From contig JAMYWO010000125.1 in NCBI GenBank assembly GCA_024220525.1, positions 43,856-107,855 on the forward strand: 64,000 nt of DNA, written 5' to 3'. A program made the translations under genes and the position numbers. This DNA is from Cochliopodium minus (lineage: Eukaryota > Discosea > Himatismenida > Cochliopodiidae). Positions 35,799 through 48,119 of the stretch are shown one piece after another. The notes under the pieces are model-generated. The model was given only the letters and a program-made list of their open reading frames with translations, ran no database searches and was not told where the DNA came from. Numbering within the stretch: the stretch's first letter is position 1; the number at the start of each line of letters is the position of its first letter.

Positions 35799-38700
35799 AT
35801 GTCAGAAGATAGCACAGATTCAGAAGAAAATCAACCAGGTATTTAAAAATATAAAATTTCATTCTCACAAAAATATTTTTATATAACCTAATAAAAATAT
35901 TATTTTTCTTGAGTATTCAATTAGAACCTTATTTATTGAACATTTCATTTAAATATTCAATCATATTCAAACAAAATTTCAACTGACAAATTTATTATTA
36001 AAAAATATATATAGCAATTTGCATAGATACTGGTACTGGAAGTATCAAAGCAGGATTTGCAGGAGATACCCTTCCTAAAGTGACCATGCAGACACTTGTT
36101 GGAAAAACCAAGGCTAAATTCAAAAAATTGGATCCAGAGATGAGGGATTTCTATTTTGGGAATGAGGTTACAAATCTGGAAGAGAGTATGCAAAAAAAAA
36201 AATATTTCAAAAAATCTAAAGAAATATATCACCCAATAAAATTTTATACTATAAAATACTGTATAAAATGGGAATGAATAAGAATCATATCATAAAATCA
36301 CGATTTAATATTATATTTTTTTTGTAGAATTGATTATTAAATATCCGATTGAGGCTGGTGTGGTCACTGATTGGGATATGATGGATAAATTATGGCAACA
36401 TACTTTCAAGGAGCTCGATGTGGATCCCGAAGATAGAAGGGTCTTGCTCACCGAGCCTCCTCACAATCCAAAAGAAAATAAGGAAAAGATGGTGGAGATT
36501 ATGTTTGAAAATTATGATGTCGGAGAATTGCATATTGGTATCAAATAAATATTTATATATCGAATGATACTACATTTTCACAAATCTATTAAATTATCTA
36601 TAAATCAATTCAAACTTAATTTATTCACTGCGGGGTGAATAAGAACTGATATATTTTTTTTTTTTTTGAAAAATCTTTATTTCTTTTCTAAAATATTGTC
36701 AACATATAATCTCATTGATCTTTTCAATGTTTATGATCAAGTTATATAATTGGATGATCTCTTTTAACTCTTTTTAAACCATTTTATTTTATTTTCTTGG
36801 AATATAGCGATGCAAGCGGTGATGTCGTTGTACTCTGTGGGAAAAACCACGGGAGTGGTGATGGACATTGGAGATGGAGTTGCTCACACAGTCCCAGTCT
36901 CTGACGTTAGAAATTTTTTTTTTTAAAAAAAAATTAGATTTTTTCATTATTTTTTTAAAATTTTTATTTTTTATTTTTTATTCTTATTTTTATTTAATTA
37001 GGGATTCATTTTGCCTCACAACATTCAAAGAATGAATCTTGCAGGGAGAGATTTGACCCAATATCTTTCCGTGTTGCTCGCAAAGAGAGAGATGAACTTC
37101 ACCACCAGTTCCGAGATGCAAATCGTTAAAAGAATCAAAGAAAAAACGGCATATGTTGCTTTAGACTTTGAAAAAGAACTAAAATGTAATTATTTTTAAT
37201 TTTTTTTCTTTGATTTTTTTTTAATCTTTTTTTTTTTTAATACATTTTTTTTTACATTTTAATGTTACTTATTTTTTAATTTTTAATTTTATTTTTTAAT
37301 AATTATTTATTATTTATTATTGTTTTTATTTTTCTTTAGTGCAGCCACAACCCTACGAATTTGAACTTCCTGACAACAAAAAAATATCAATACAATACGA
37401 AAGATTCGAGTGTTTAGAACCATTGTTCAAACCTCATCTTGTCGAAATGGAAGCGCCAGGTATTCACCAAATTTTGTACGACACTGTCATGAAATGTGAC
37501 ATCGATTTGAGAAAACCTTTGTTTTCTAATATTGTATTAACCGGAGGTAAAAAAAAAAAATTTTTTTGACTTTTACATTTATTTTTTATTAATTTTTAAT
37601 TTATTTCTTTTATATTTAATTTTTAATTATTTATTTTATTCATTTTTTACTATTTTCATTTTTTTGTTTCATTCATTTTAATTTGAATTTAATTAATCAT
37701 TAGTACCACATCTAAAATTCAACTTTTTTATTCGAAATATGAATTCAAATATTGTTATTATGTTTAAATTTAAACTTTTCATATTTTTTTAAAATATAAC
37801 TTTTCATATTTTTAATTTTTAATTTTCTTCATTTTATTCTTTGAAAGGAACTGTGTCATGCCCGGGAATGGCTGAAAGATTAAAAAGAGAATTAGAAAAA
37901 ACAGTCACCACAATGAAAATACACATCGCCCAAGATGACAGAAGGGACATCGGAGTGTGGAGGGGTTGCTCGGTAATCTCCGAACTAAGAAACTTTGACG
38001 GGTGGGTCAGCATCGACGAGTATTTGGAGTACGGTGCTTCTTGTATGGACAAGGACAAGAGGGATGATGACGATGATGACTATTCTTACCGTCCTACGCG
38101 TTCATCCAAAACTGATGACATAGTCTTGGAAAAGAAAGTAATTTTTTTTTTGAATATTTTTTTCAAATTTTCAAATATTTTTTTAAATTTTTTTGAACAC
38201 TTTCAAATATTTTTTTCATTTTTTTGAACATTTAAAATTTTTTTCAAATATTTTTTTTTTTTTTACAAATTAATTATTTTGACTAAAATTTTTTCATTTT
38301 TTTTATTTTTTGAAGGAGCCAATCATCGAAAGAACATCACTTGCTTTCGAGCACATAGAATTAGAAAGCAACAATAACAATGATGAAGTTTTGGAAGAGA
38401 ACAACAAATCATTTGCCACCAAACCCAACACCGCCATAGAGGAAGATTCCTCCTCTTTAACTTCCTCGCGTCTAAAACTTCCTGTCAAGTGTATCGGCAA
38501 CATGGGATATTACAGCCACATCATCCATGTTGGTACTCCTGATCAGGATTACATTGATATTTTGAATGCCAGAGTCATTGGTCTTTATTTTGGTAAACAT
38601 AAATTTCATCCTTTTTTTATTCACTTTTCTTTCGAACTTTTTTTTTTCATTTCTAATGAATGTTTTATTTAATTAATATTTTTCATTTCATTTATTTCAT

Positions 38701-40128
38701 TTATTTCATTTATTTCATTTATTTCATTTATTTCATTTATTTCATTTATTTCATTTATTTCATTTATTTCATTTATTTCATTTATTTCATTTTTGTATTT
38801 TTTGTTTTAAAGTTATTTTAATTTTTTTTTGATTTTGTACTTTATTTTCTTTTTTTTAATAAATTTTTAATATTTTTTTAATTATGATTTTTCCTTTAAA
38901 ATGTTTCAATATTTTCATTTATTTTTTGTAATTTTTTAATAAAATTTTTTTTATGTTGGTTTTTTTGTTCATTATTCTTTATTTGTTATTTTTGAAAAAA
39001 AAAATTTTTTGATTTTTAACATCAAAAAAAATTTAAAAAATTTGATCAAAAAAATTTAAATCAAATTTTTCTGTTTTAAAAACCTTTAAAATAAGATTTA
39101 TTTTATCATTTTTTTTCCAAAAAGTTGCATCTGGAGTCAATAGAAGGAGTGTATTTCATCGAAAAAATTCCCTCTTCGTTGACCTCTTTGACTTTGATAG
39201 AATACAATGTCAACTTTGATTCCATTGAGGACAGAAGGGAAGAAGCCATTTCCCACACTCTAAGCAGATGGTTACTTAACAAAGTTCCTCTCAAAACTTT
39301 AATGGTAAAAATAAAAAATAAAAAATAAAAGTAAAAAATAAAATATAAAATATAAAATAAAATAATAAATAAAAAATAAAAAAATAAATAATAAAAAATA
39401 AAAAATAAAAAATAAAAAATTTGAAATAAAAAACAAAAAATTTGAAATAAAAAATGCAAAATAAAAAATGCAAAATAAAAAATGCAAAATAAAAAATGCA
39501 AAATACAAAATAATAAAATATAAAATATAAAATATAAAATATAAAATATAAAATATAAAACATAAAAAATAAAATATAAAAAAATGAAAAATAATGAGAT
39601 AAAAAAATAATAAAATAAAAAATAAAATAAACTAAAAAATAAAATAAAAAAATGAAAAAATGAAATATTACTTAATTTTACAACTTTTTTATTAGATTTA
39701 CAATATCTATTTGGAAGATGAAATATTCTCCCTTTTGCCTCCCTCTCTCATCGTTTTGCATCTTCCCAAGTGCAATTTGAAGGACAAGACACTCAAGACC
39801 ATTCGCTACCTCCAAAACTTGGAAGAACTCGACATATCCCAAAATAATGGTATAAAATGATTTTATATTTTAAATTAAATATTTAAAACAATTATTTTAA
39901 TGATTTTCATTTGGTTTTATTTTTGATTTTCTACTTTTTTTTTATATTTTTTAATTTTTTTTTTGATTTTTTTTTTTTATTTTTTTTTTTTCAACAGACA
40001 TCACTCCTCTTGGAGTCAGTCTTTTGCCTTCCACTTTGAGAAAATTGATCTGCATAGACGTTTTGACCACAAGACGTTCCATTTCTCATTTGGAAGGATT
40101 TTGTTCAGTTATTCTCCAAGAAAAATAG
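35799..40128 (+). CDS. Actin-related protein with LRR-like C-terminal extension
   Basis: Eleven exons: 35799-35838, 36015-36185, 36328-36537, 36808-36905, 37002-37185, 37340-37546, 37848-38137, 38316-38592, 39144-39304, 39696-39849 and 39998-40128; the sum is 641 codons. Residues 1-400 are an actin fold: [74 protein letters not shown]. The nucleotide-binding motifs are kept, but the actin C-terminus is replaced by an acidic linker and about 240 residues with LRR-like periodicity ([38 protein letters not shown]). The joint between exons 8 and 9 is the weak point: I used the acceptor at 39142-39143 because it keeps phase; the stronger-looking acceptor at 39123-39124 does not. If that joint is wrong, these are two adjacent genes. 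Confidence 0.7.
38668..38792. repeat. Decamer tandem repeat in an intron
   Basis: About eleven copies of a 10 bp unit, TTTCATTTAT, inside the 551 bp intron of the actin-related gene. It is pure A/T with a regular C, unlike the AAAAT repeats elsewhere. No function is evident. Confidence 0.8.
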
Positions 40129-40178
40129 TTTTATATAAAATAATTTAATTAAATAAAATAAATAAAAATAAAAAAAAA

Positions 40179-41573
40179 ATGAAATTTCCTATTGCTTTTC
40201 TTTTTGTTCTCTTCATTTCTTTTGATATGTACTTATCTAACAATCCTCTCGGAAAGGAGGGATTAGTGATATGGGGATGTGATTTCAGAGAAAGATGTGT
40301 TTCTCTATCTTTTGATGATGGGCCAATTGCAACCAATAGTAAAAATTATGAAATGAAAATAATTAATATTTCAAGTTCATCTTTGATATATTTCAGTTAA
40401 TTTAAGAAATTAAAAAATAAATCTTCTTTTTGATACCTTTGTGATTCTTTTTTTTAGAAAGGACCAATAGAATTTTGGATATTCTTCAGGAATATAATGT
40501 CACTGCATCTTTCTTCTTTATTGGATCATACCTCCAATCACAAGAAGGAAAAGTTTTGGTGCAAAGGGCACACAGAGAAGGACACTTGATAGGAAGTCAC
40601 ACTTGGAGCCACCAAAACTTGAGTTTGTTGTCCGAAACAAACATTACTGAAATGCAACAAGAAATTGATAAAGCAGAAAAATCATAGAAGAAACCGTAAT
40701 GTGTTTTTTTTAATTATAAAATTAACAAAAAATATTTTTTAAGGTTGGAGAAAGACCTTGGGTGATAAGACCTCCTTATGGTAAAAATAAAACTTTTTTT
40801 TTTTGATTAATAAAGAATTTTTTTTTTAAATTTTATCGATTAAACAGTTAACAAGAATTCCTTCAAAATTATTTAAAAGATTTAAAGATCAATAAGACAG
40901 AAATATTTTTCTTTATTTTTGAAATATAATCTCTACTGATTTGAAATTTTTTAAAATATTTGCAGATAATATTTTTTGAAAAATTTATAGGAGCTATGAA
41001 CACAGCCGTTTATGAGTATTTGAAAAAGAAAGTAAAGAAAAAAAAATTTTTGTTATTGTTAATAAATCTGTTTCTTTTTCTTCTTTAAAGGGTTATATTG
41101 TTGCTATGTGGTCTACTGGAGGTACCGATTGGTTTTTCAACAATGCTACCCTTATAAATCAAGCTATTTATTCTGCTATGCCTTCAATGGGTTCCATTGC
41201 TCTAAGTCATGACACCATCGAAGAAACCGTTGTAGGTTTAGCTCCTTTAATAGAATGTAAAAACGAAATATAATTTAAAAAAATAATCAATCTTTTTGAA
41301 AAAATATAAAAAATCAAACTAAATTATTATTTTCATAAAGTATTAACGAAACCTGGAGAAAATCCACAATTTCCTCTTGTCAATCCTACTTATTTTAAAT
41401 TGGTACCTTTGCAACAGTGTATCACTGCTAATCAAATCCAACAGTCCGATCTCTTTTCTTCCTCTCTTTGGATCTATGCAACCTTTTTGTTTATTGTTAC
41501 AACTGTATCTCTTCTGATTGTAGTAATTTTATTAGTTGTGAAGATTAAGAAAATAAATTACGTTCAATTTTGA
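40179..41573 (+). CDS. Membrane-anchored polysaccharide (chitin) deacetylase, CE4
   Basis: Six exons: 40179-40338, 40458-40695, 40744-40780, 40991-41031, 41091-41256 and 41341-41573. An N-terminal hydrophobic leader (FPIAFLFVLFISFDMYL) is followed by the NodB domain: SFDDGP (motif 1, catalytic and metal Asp), SHTWSH (motif 2, metal His), RPPYG (motif 3), MWSTGGTDWF, and IALSHDTIE. Near the C-terminus a single transmembrane helix (LWIYATFLFIVTTVSLLIVV) ends in a short basic tail, so it is predicted to be a type I membrane enzyme acting on chitin or related N-acetylglucosamine polymers, perhaps in a cyst wall. In exon 2, the A-run at 40676-40680 is one base short of the frame that gives KAEKIIEET; this is probably an assembly error. 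It starts only 50 bp after the previous gene. Confidence 0.85.
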
Positions 41574-41878
41574 TAGTTGACCTAAAAACTTTTAAAAAAA
41601 TTAAAAAAAAAAATTGTTCAAAAAAATATTCCCAATCAATTCAAGATGTAAAATAATTTTCTTCATAATATCCAATATATCTCAATTATTCACGATTATA
41701 TCCTTATTCTGTTTAAACAAAATAATAATCTGTGATGATTTAAGCAAAAGAAATAAATAAGATCAAAAAGCATCATTATAGAATAGAAACAATAATATAA
41801 TCTTATATCCACCCAATATACCCAAATAATAACTTTATTCCTAATAAATTTAAAAAGATAAAAGTTAATTGAGAAAGA
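41574..41878. other. Intergenic region before bL17m
   Basis: About 305 bp, AT-rich, between the CE4 stop and the bL17m start on the same strand. No gene, RNA or repeat is recognised. Confidence 0.5.
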
Positions 41879-42397
41879 ATGAAGCATGGAATCAAATGGA
41901 AATCGAATTTGGGTAAGAGAGCAGGTCATAAATTGTTGATGTTGAAAACCATGACCACACAATTGATCAAGCACGATACCATCGAGACCACCATCCCAAA
42001 GGCCAAGCAAATGAAACATTTCTGCGAGAAGGTAGTGGGATTGGCAAAGAGAGGAGATTTAAATGCACGTAGACAAGCTGCACGTATTGTAAAAGATAAG
42101 GATGTGTTGAAAAGATTGTTTGATGAATTCCCTATGCGCTATAGATTTCGCAAGGGTGGTTATACTGCTATTTATAGGACTGGAAGGTTTCGTAGGGGTG
42201 ATGCCACTGATTTATGCTCCATTTACTATGTAGATAGCCCTAATCATAAATTATTTGTGGAGGCCAATAGAATCCCTTATAGCTCCATTGAGAGTATTGA
42301 TTCTCAAAATGATGATCTTGGTGATTTTATTGAGAAGAAAAATAATGAAAATGTTGAAAAGAAATCAGACATAGATATACAAATTGAACAAAAATAA
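41879..42397 (+). CDS. MRPL17: Mitochondrial large-subunit ribosomal protein bL17m
   Basis: Single exon of 172 residues. It starts MKHGIKWKSNLGKRAGHK, the bacterial L17 N-terminus (MRHxxxxxKLGRxxxHR), and continues with LLMLKTMTTQLIKHDTIETT, KAKQMKHFCEKVVGLAKRGD, and YRFRKGGYTAIYRTGRFRRGDAT, all conserved in L17. Bacterial-type L17 in a nuclear gene with no cytosolic counterpart implies mitochondrial ribosomes. There is no separate presequence, as is common for L17 proteins. A Glu/Asn/Lys-rich extension of about 50 residues follows the fold. The only intronless housekeeping gene in the window. Confidence 0.93.
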   Translation: MKHGIKWKSNLGKRAGHKLLMLKTMTTQLIKHDTIETTIPKAKQMKHFCEKVVGLAKRGDLNARRQAARIVKDKDVLKRLFDEFPMRYRFRKGGYTAIYRTGRFRRGDATDLCSIYYVDSPNHKLFVEANRIPYSSIESIDSQNDDLGDFIEKKNNENVEKKSDIDIQIEQK

Positions 42398-42826
42398 ACT
42401 GCTTTATTTAACAATATAGAGAGATCTTTCATACCATTATCATTCGAACAAAAAAAAAATTTATTCTTCACTAATAATTATAAAAATATAATTTCAATTT
42501 TTCTCAATATTTTCTATAAAGATAATTTTGTTTTATGATTCTTTTTTTTTTTGATATCTTCCTTCTTTATTTTTTTTTTATTGTTGTATAAATATTTATT
42601 TTGAGATAATTTTCAATCAATATCACATCAAACATATCCCTATCCAATAAATAAAAGCTGAAAAAGAAGAATGAACATTTTCCATTTTTAAAAAGAAAAG
42701 TAATATAAAAATATAAATAAAAAAAATCAAATTAATTTTTTAATTTCTTCATAATAAACAAGAATATCAAATTTTATCGTGGATTACGGACACACGATTT
42801 TTATAATCAACTCAAATACAATCAAA
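42398..42826. other. Intergenic region, bL17m to PB1-like gene
   Basis: About 430 bp of AT-rich DNA with long T-runs. No coding or RNA signal is recognised. It should contain the bL17m 3' UTR and the next promoter. Confidence 0.5.
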
Positions 42827-43679
42827 ATGTTTAACAATCAACAAGAAAATACACTTTTTCAAGAAAAAGATGCTTTGAAGGAATGGGACTTCAGTTGCAC
42901 TATGAATGATGAAGAAAATGAAGAGAAATGCGCAAAAATATTTGTCAAGTATGATAAATGTACCAAAAATATCGATTTACCAAAATCTACCCTTACAATG
43001 GAATATTCTATAAATGATTTGATCAAAATCATCAAAAAAGAATTCAAATTGTCCAATCATGCTAACATGAAGATCTTTTATGACAATAAGACCATAATGG
43101 TAAACAATGATAAGGTATTCCAACAAATATTAGGTAATCCAATCAAATAAAGTTTATTTATAATTCTATACTCCATATAAAACTTAAAATAAATTTTAAA
43201 CTCTCCTTCATTTCTCTTTAAAATTCTTGTTATATTACAAAATATGACATTTATTATTTTTATAATCTCAAAATTTATAAAAGAATATAAAGACAGATCC
43301 TATCTTCTCTTCATTTTGATTGTTTCAAACCAAATTCTTTTTTAATTCAAAACATTAATTTAAAATAGGATGCTTGAACAATAAACCAATGGAGATTGAA
43401 ATCTTCCTCTCCAACATCCAACACTGCCTTCTCTGCATGAAATCCAACTGCCATCACATCTCCACTATCACCCAAAAGAAAAGAAAAGAGATCGATAGCA
43501 AGCCAAAGATCAACCTCTTGGAGCCAGAGCTCAACTACACCAGCCATCCAAGAGAGGAAAATTCATCACCCATTTCTGCTTGTACCAAAAAAAGAAGAAT
43601 TGCATCTTGTTCCCAAAGCTTGAAAAGTTCACAGAATCTACTCATCCCCCAATCCCCATCAGGATCTTTTATTTTTTAA
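42827..43679 (+). CDS. PB1-like domain protein
   Basis: Two exons, 42827-43133 and 43369-43679; 205 residues. The ATG at 42827 is chosen because the longer frame upstream begins only at a GTG. Residues of about 40-115 read as a PB1/ubiquitin-like fold: KIFVKYDKCTKNIDLP, YSINDLIKIIKKEFKL, MKIFYDNKTIMVNNDKVFQQIL, NKPMEIEIFLS. The Lys in FVKYD and the acidic/Asp positions of the OPCA-type hairpin are only partly kept. The C-terminus has a Cys/His cluster (HCLLCMKSNCHH) followed by Lys/Arg- and Ser-rich sequence (KKRRIASCSQSLKSS) that could be a nuclear localisation signal. Function unknown. Confidence 0.5.
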
Positions 43680-44045
43680 TTTTATGTGCTTTTTTTTTTT
43701 GTTGAAGGAAACCTTTATCTTTTTGATGCCCTCTTTATCTTTCTCCCTTCATCTCTCTTTCCCCCTTTTTATTTGACAGCAAACGGATATGTCAAATTTA
43801 ATTTGGGGGTTCATTGAGGATGATTGCGAGGGGGATGGAGGGTTTAATTGAAGGGGAGGGGTTTTTTTTGATTCAAGAAAAAAAAATTAATATCACCAAC
43901 AAAATAAAAATCCTTTAGATTCAAACTTTTTTTTTATTCTTCAATGATCATTTACTTATAGTCGTTTTGATCTATTTATATTTCCATCCATATGAAACGA
44001 TTTATGAGAAAAAAATAAAAAAAAAATTTTGTTTGAAATTATTTG
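43680..44045. other. Intergenic region with pyrimidine- and G-rich stretches
   Basis: About 365 bp between two plus-strand genes. It differs from other gaps: 43735-43775 is pyrimidine-rich (CTTCATCTCTCTTTCCCCC) and 43804-43861 is G-rich. The rest is AT. Confidence 0.5.
43804..43861 (+). other. G-rich tract, possible G-quadruplex
   Basis: Within 58 bases there are G-runs of 5, 5, 3, 4 and 4 (GGGGG, GGGGG, GAGGG, GGGGAGGGG), while surrounding DNA is over 80% A/T. The spacing (up to 21 nt for the first loop, shorter for the others) allows a G-quadruplex in at least the last four runs. It lies about 185 bp before the NOL11-like start codon. Confidence 0.5.
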
Positions 44046-47000
44046 ATGGATAACATGGATATTGATTTTATTGATCCTCTTTTGGAGGATAAAGACAAAT
44101 TGTTGGAGAATCATTTTTCTCTTGTCGAGAATGTTCCCATCTTTGGTTGTGATTATAATATTGGTTTCCCGAATCAATTAGTGGTGACCACTGAATCGAC
44201 TGTTGATATATACAATGTATGATTAAAAAAATAAAAAGAGAAATATAACAGAAAAAAATAAGAAATTAAAGATATTTCGTTATTTAACACATATCTAATC
44301 TAATCAACCATAGTATAAAGAAAAGAAATTATTGAATAGCTACAATAAGAAACATATCAACTTTATAATCCCACCAAAATTGATTGTGAACCATAAAGGG
44401 GAAGCATTCTTCTTGGCTGTGACGAATGATGAATTGTATTTTTGGAATAAAATCGAAGAAATAACAAAAATAGATAAAGTATCAAAGATGAAGGTAATTC
44501 AATCTTAAATTTCAAAGAAATTAATTTTTGATTAAATCAAATTTAATTTAATTACTTTCAAAAAAAAGATCAAAGAAAATACATTTATCATTTATCCATC
44601 CAGACATTTCAGCATTTTCACTTTGCACAAAGATGGAACAATATACCATAGAAATCTTGAGGATATGGTTTCCAAAGAATGCGCAAATTTAAAGTAAACA
44701 AGAAAATTTTTTTTCAAAATCATTTTGATATTTTATTTATTTTGATAAATCGTTTTTTATTTCATTATTTATTTCATTGATTTTTGATTGTTTTTTAATA
44801 TTTTATTTTTTTCTATTTTCTTAGTTTTGTTTTATATTTTTGATTTTGAATTTATTTATTTTATTTTTATTATTTATTTTTTATTTTTATATTTTATTTT
44901 TTATTTATTATTTTTTATTTTTTATCTTTATTTTATTTTTTTATCTTTTTATTTTTTTATTTTTTTATTTTATTTTTTCATTTTTTAATTATTTTTTATT
45001 ATTAATTTTTCCGTATTATTATCTTTATTTTTTATTTTTTATTTTTATTTTTTTATTTTTTAATATTTTTGTTTTTTATTTTTTATTTTTTATTTTTTAT
45101 TTTTTAATTTTTTTATAATCTTTATTAATATTTTTGTTTTTAGTTGCGAAATCGTCTATTCAAGCTACTTCACCAACAAACACATGTCAGGATTGTACAT
45201 CGTAGGAAAGGTAGGAAACAAACACAACCTCTACATCCTCAAACAAGAAAACAAATCAGAAAAGTTCATCACCCGCTTCACCCAAGAAATAACAAACGAG
45301 ATCGAAAAAGTTCAAAGATACGAGTTCGACCACAAAAACTACATTTTGTACTTTTTGGACAAGTCTGGCGTCCTCACCTCTTATCATTGGCTTGAAGTCA
45401 AGAGAATTTATTATGAGAACAAGGCTCCCATGAAGATTTTCAAGGTTGACGTTTCTTCTCTTTTCTCCGAAGATGATTTACAAGATAAGAATCTCAAGGT
45501 AATCTCCTATTTTTTTTTTTTTTTTAAAATTATATATATATAAATTACAAATTTTTTTTGAATCATACTTTTCGTTTATTTTTAAAAAATCTGACAAAAT
45601 TACATTTTTATAATTAAAGAATTTTATATTGAATTTATTCATTTTATTTATTTTGTTTTTGTTATTTAATAATTTTTCTGTTTATTTTTATTTTGTTATT
45701 TTTCTGTTTGATAATTTTTCTGGTTATTTTCTTTTTATTTTTTTTTCTCTCCTTTTTTTCGTAATTTTTAATAATTTTTTTTATTTTTTTAAAGTTAACC
45801 GCAATAATGAAAGCAAACAAGAACAACCTTTTGCTTCTCACCAAAAAATCAGAAAACAAAAAAGAAAATACTCAAACCTACCTCCTCACTGTGTGGTCCG
45901 TCTCCCAAAGCATCATCGTACACAAACAACAAGTGGATGTCCCTGTCTCTTATGGAAAGCCTATTCATTTGAGATCTATCGAAGGAAACCATTATTTGCT
46001 CACTTTCGAGAATTCTGTTGTCATTTTAAAAAACGAAATGTTAGGTAAAGAAATTTTTTTTTTTTATTTTTTTTTTAATTTATTTTATTTTTATAGTTTA
46101 TTTATATTTTTTATCTTCATTTTTTCCATTATTATTTCATTTTTTCATTTTTTTTTTTATTTTGATTATTTTATTTTTATTTTTTATTGATTAAAACATT
46201 TTTCATTTATTAAAATAATTTATTTTTTTATTTTCATTTTTCATTTTTTATTTTTTATTTTTTATAACCTTTTTCATTTATAAGATTAGATAATTTTTTT
46301 TTTTTTTCGTTATGATTCTCATTATTTTTTATAATTGATTACAAATTTTTCATTGAAACAATTTATTTATTGAAAATTATATTTTTTTTTTTTAATTTTT
46401 ATTTTATCTTTACTTATTATTAGGAAACACATTATTTCATACACTATCAAGCCACGATTTAACAACCGCCCTGTTGGGAGAAAAAAAGAACGAGTTTTTG
46501 TTCCCTGAAGTCAGCTCCGTCAACTTTGAGTTCAACGAGGATCTTTTGTGCAAAGAAATGGAGATTCTCCTAAAAAAATCTTCCAAAACGGATTCTAGTA
46601 AAAAAACAATTTAAGAAATAAAAAATAAAAATAAAAATTAATTGAAAAAAAAAAAATCAAAAATAATGATAATAAAAAAAAATTAAAAAATTAAAAAATC
46701 AATAAAATAAATTAAAAAATTATGAATAAAATAAATGTAAAATATAAAAGTAAATTATTTCAAAAATCATCCAGAAATAAAACTTTTAGTTACAAAATTT
46801 ATTTTTTATTTTTTATTTAAAAAAAAGACATCATTTCGTTCAGTGAAGAACAAATAAAAAACGTGTTCAGTGACCAAAACACATTGACCAAGAATATGGT
46901 AGAGAATTCTCTCAAAAAGGCGAAAACAGACAGCGTACACATGTCAAAACTCCTCAAATCCCTCACCACCTCCTCCAACACCACTTACATCCAAAGACTC

Positions 47001-48026
47001 ATCGACATCATCTCCGAAAAAAAAGACTGGAGGGAGTTTAAGAAAATTAATTCCGATTGCTTTAATCTCTTATCTTCGAATCTTATCTCGTTCAAATTTT
47101 TTCGATCTATGTTTGAGGGATCTCATTATGATGTTTTGTTCCATTTGTTTTCTCACATGCATCATTTCAGCGAACATGTTCTCGTCTATTTTTTGAGGGT
47201 TTTGCAAGGCAAAAGTTGCGATGATGCTTTGCGCAGGTTGATTTCTTTTTTTGGGAAGTCTAATAATTCTCGTTCTTTCGTTGGTATGGAGTTGCTTATT
47301 TCTTTTTCCAAACGATATGAGGAATATCCTTACTTTTTGATGTAACATATTTTTTTTAAATTTAAATTCATTTTTTTTATTTTTATTTTTATTTTGTTAT
47401 TTTTATTTTATTATTTTTATTTTTATTTTTATTTTTATTTTCATTTTTTATTTTTCATTTTATTATTTTTATTTATTTTTTATTTTTATTTAATTTTATT
47501 ATTTTTATTTATTTTTAAAGGTGCCTCTTGCTCACAAAGAAATACAATTCTTCTCAAATAGTGAGGGAGATCAAAAACTGGGATTTGGAAGAGTACAAAT
47601 ACCTCCTCATCTTGCTCACCCGTCTAATGTCCCTCTACTCTACTCCGAACTTCAATCATTTCTCAAAATCACTCCTTCCTACTCAAGTAAAAAATATTTA
47701 ATCATTTTTATTTTATTTTTTATTTATTTATTTTTTTTTATTTTTTAATTTATTTTTTTTTTTAAATTTATTTTTTATTTTTTATTTACTTTTTTTTGCA
47801 GGCTCAAGTTGTTGAATGGATCAGTGTTCTTTTGGATTCTAATTTTAAGGGGATTGTCTTTGAAGAAGAGATTTCACAAGAAATAGTGCCTTGTTTACAC
47901 GAAATAGTCGAGAGAAAAGTACAAGAAATGGAATTGCTCAGCTCCTTGAAAAATTTGACAAATGGTTTAATACATAACCCTATCATCACTGAAGGAAAAT
48001 TTGACTATTCAATTCAGTTTATTTAA
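44046..48026 (+). CDS. NOL11-like nucleolar protein
   Basis: Nine exons: 44046-44216, 44314-44493, 44569-44693, 45144-45498, 45795-46044, 46434-46597, 46828-47341, 47521-47686 and 47802-48026; about 716 residues. The N-terminal half is beta-rich, with repeated short strands such as FIIYPSRHFSIFTLHKDG, YILYFLDKSGVL and YLLTFENSVVIL, as in a WD-like propeller. The C-terminal half is helical, with CLLLTKKYNSSQIVREIKNW, YKYLLILLTRLMSLY and VVEWISVLLDSNFKGIVF, which I associate with NOL11, a t-UTP component of the small-subunit processome needed for pre-rRNA transcription and processing. The match is from memory and moderate. Some introns are long and T-rich, for example 44694-45143 and 46045-46433. 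Confidence 0.5.
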
Positions 48027-48119
48027 TAAAACATAAAAAAATAAAAATTTATTTAATTTATTTTAAAAAAAAAAATTTTGTTAAATTAATTTTTTTAATT
48101 TTTTTAATATTGAGGAAGA

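Noticed and set aside
38668-38792. CRISPR-like array
   Set aside because: A simple 10 bp tandem repeat with no spacers, inside a eukaryotic intron.
42779-42826. Longer N-terminus for the PB1-like protein
   Set aside because: That extension begins at GTG only; the first ATG in frame is at 42827.
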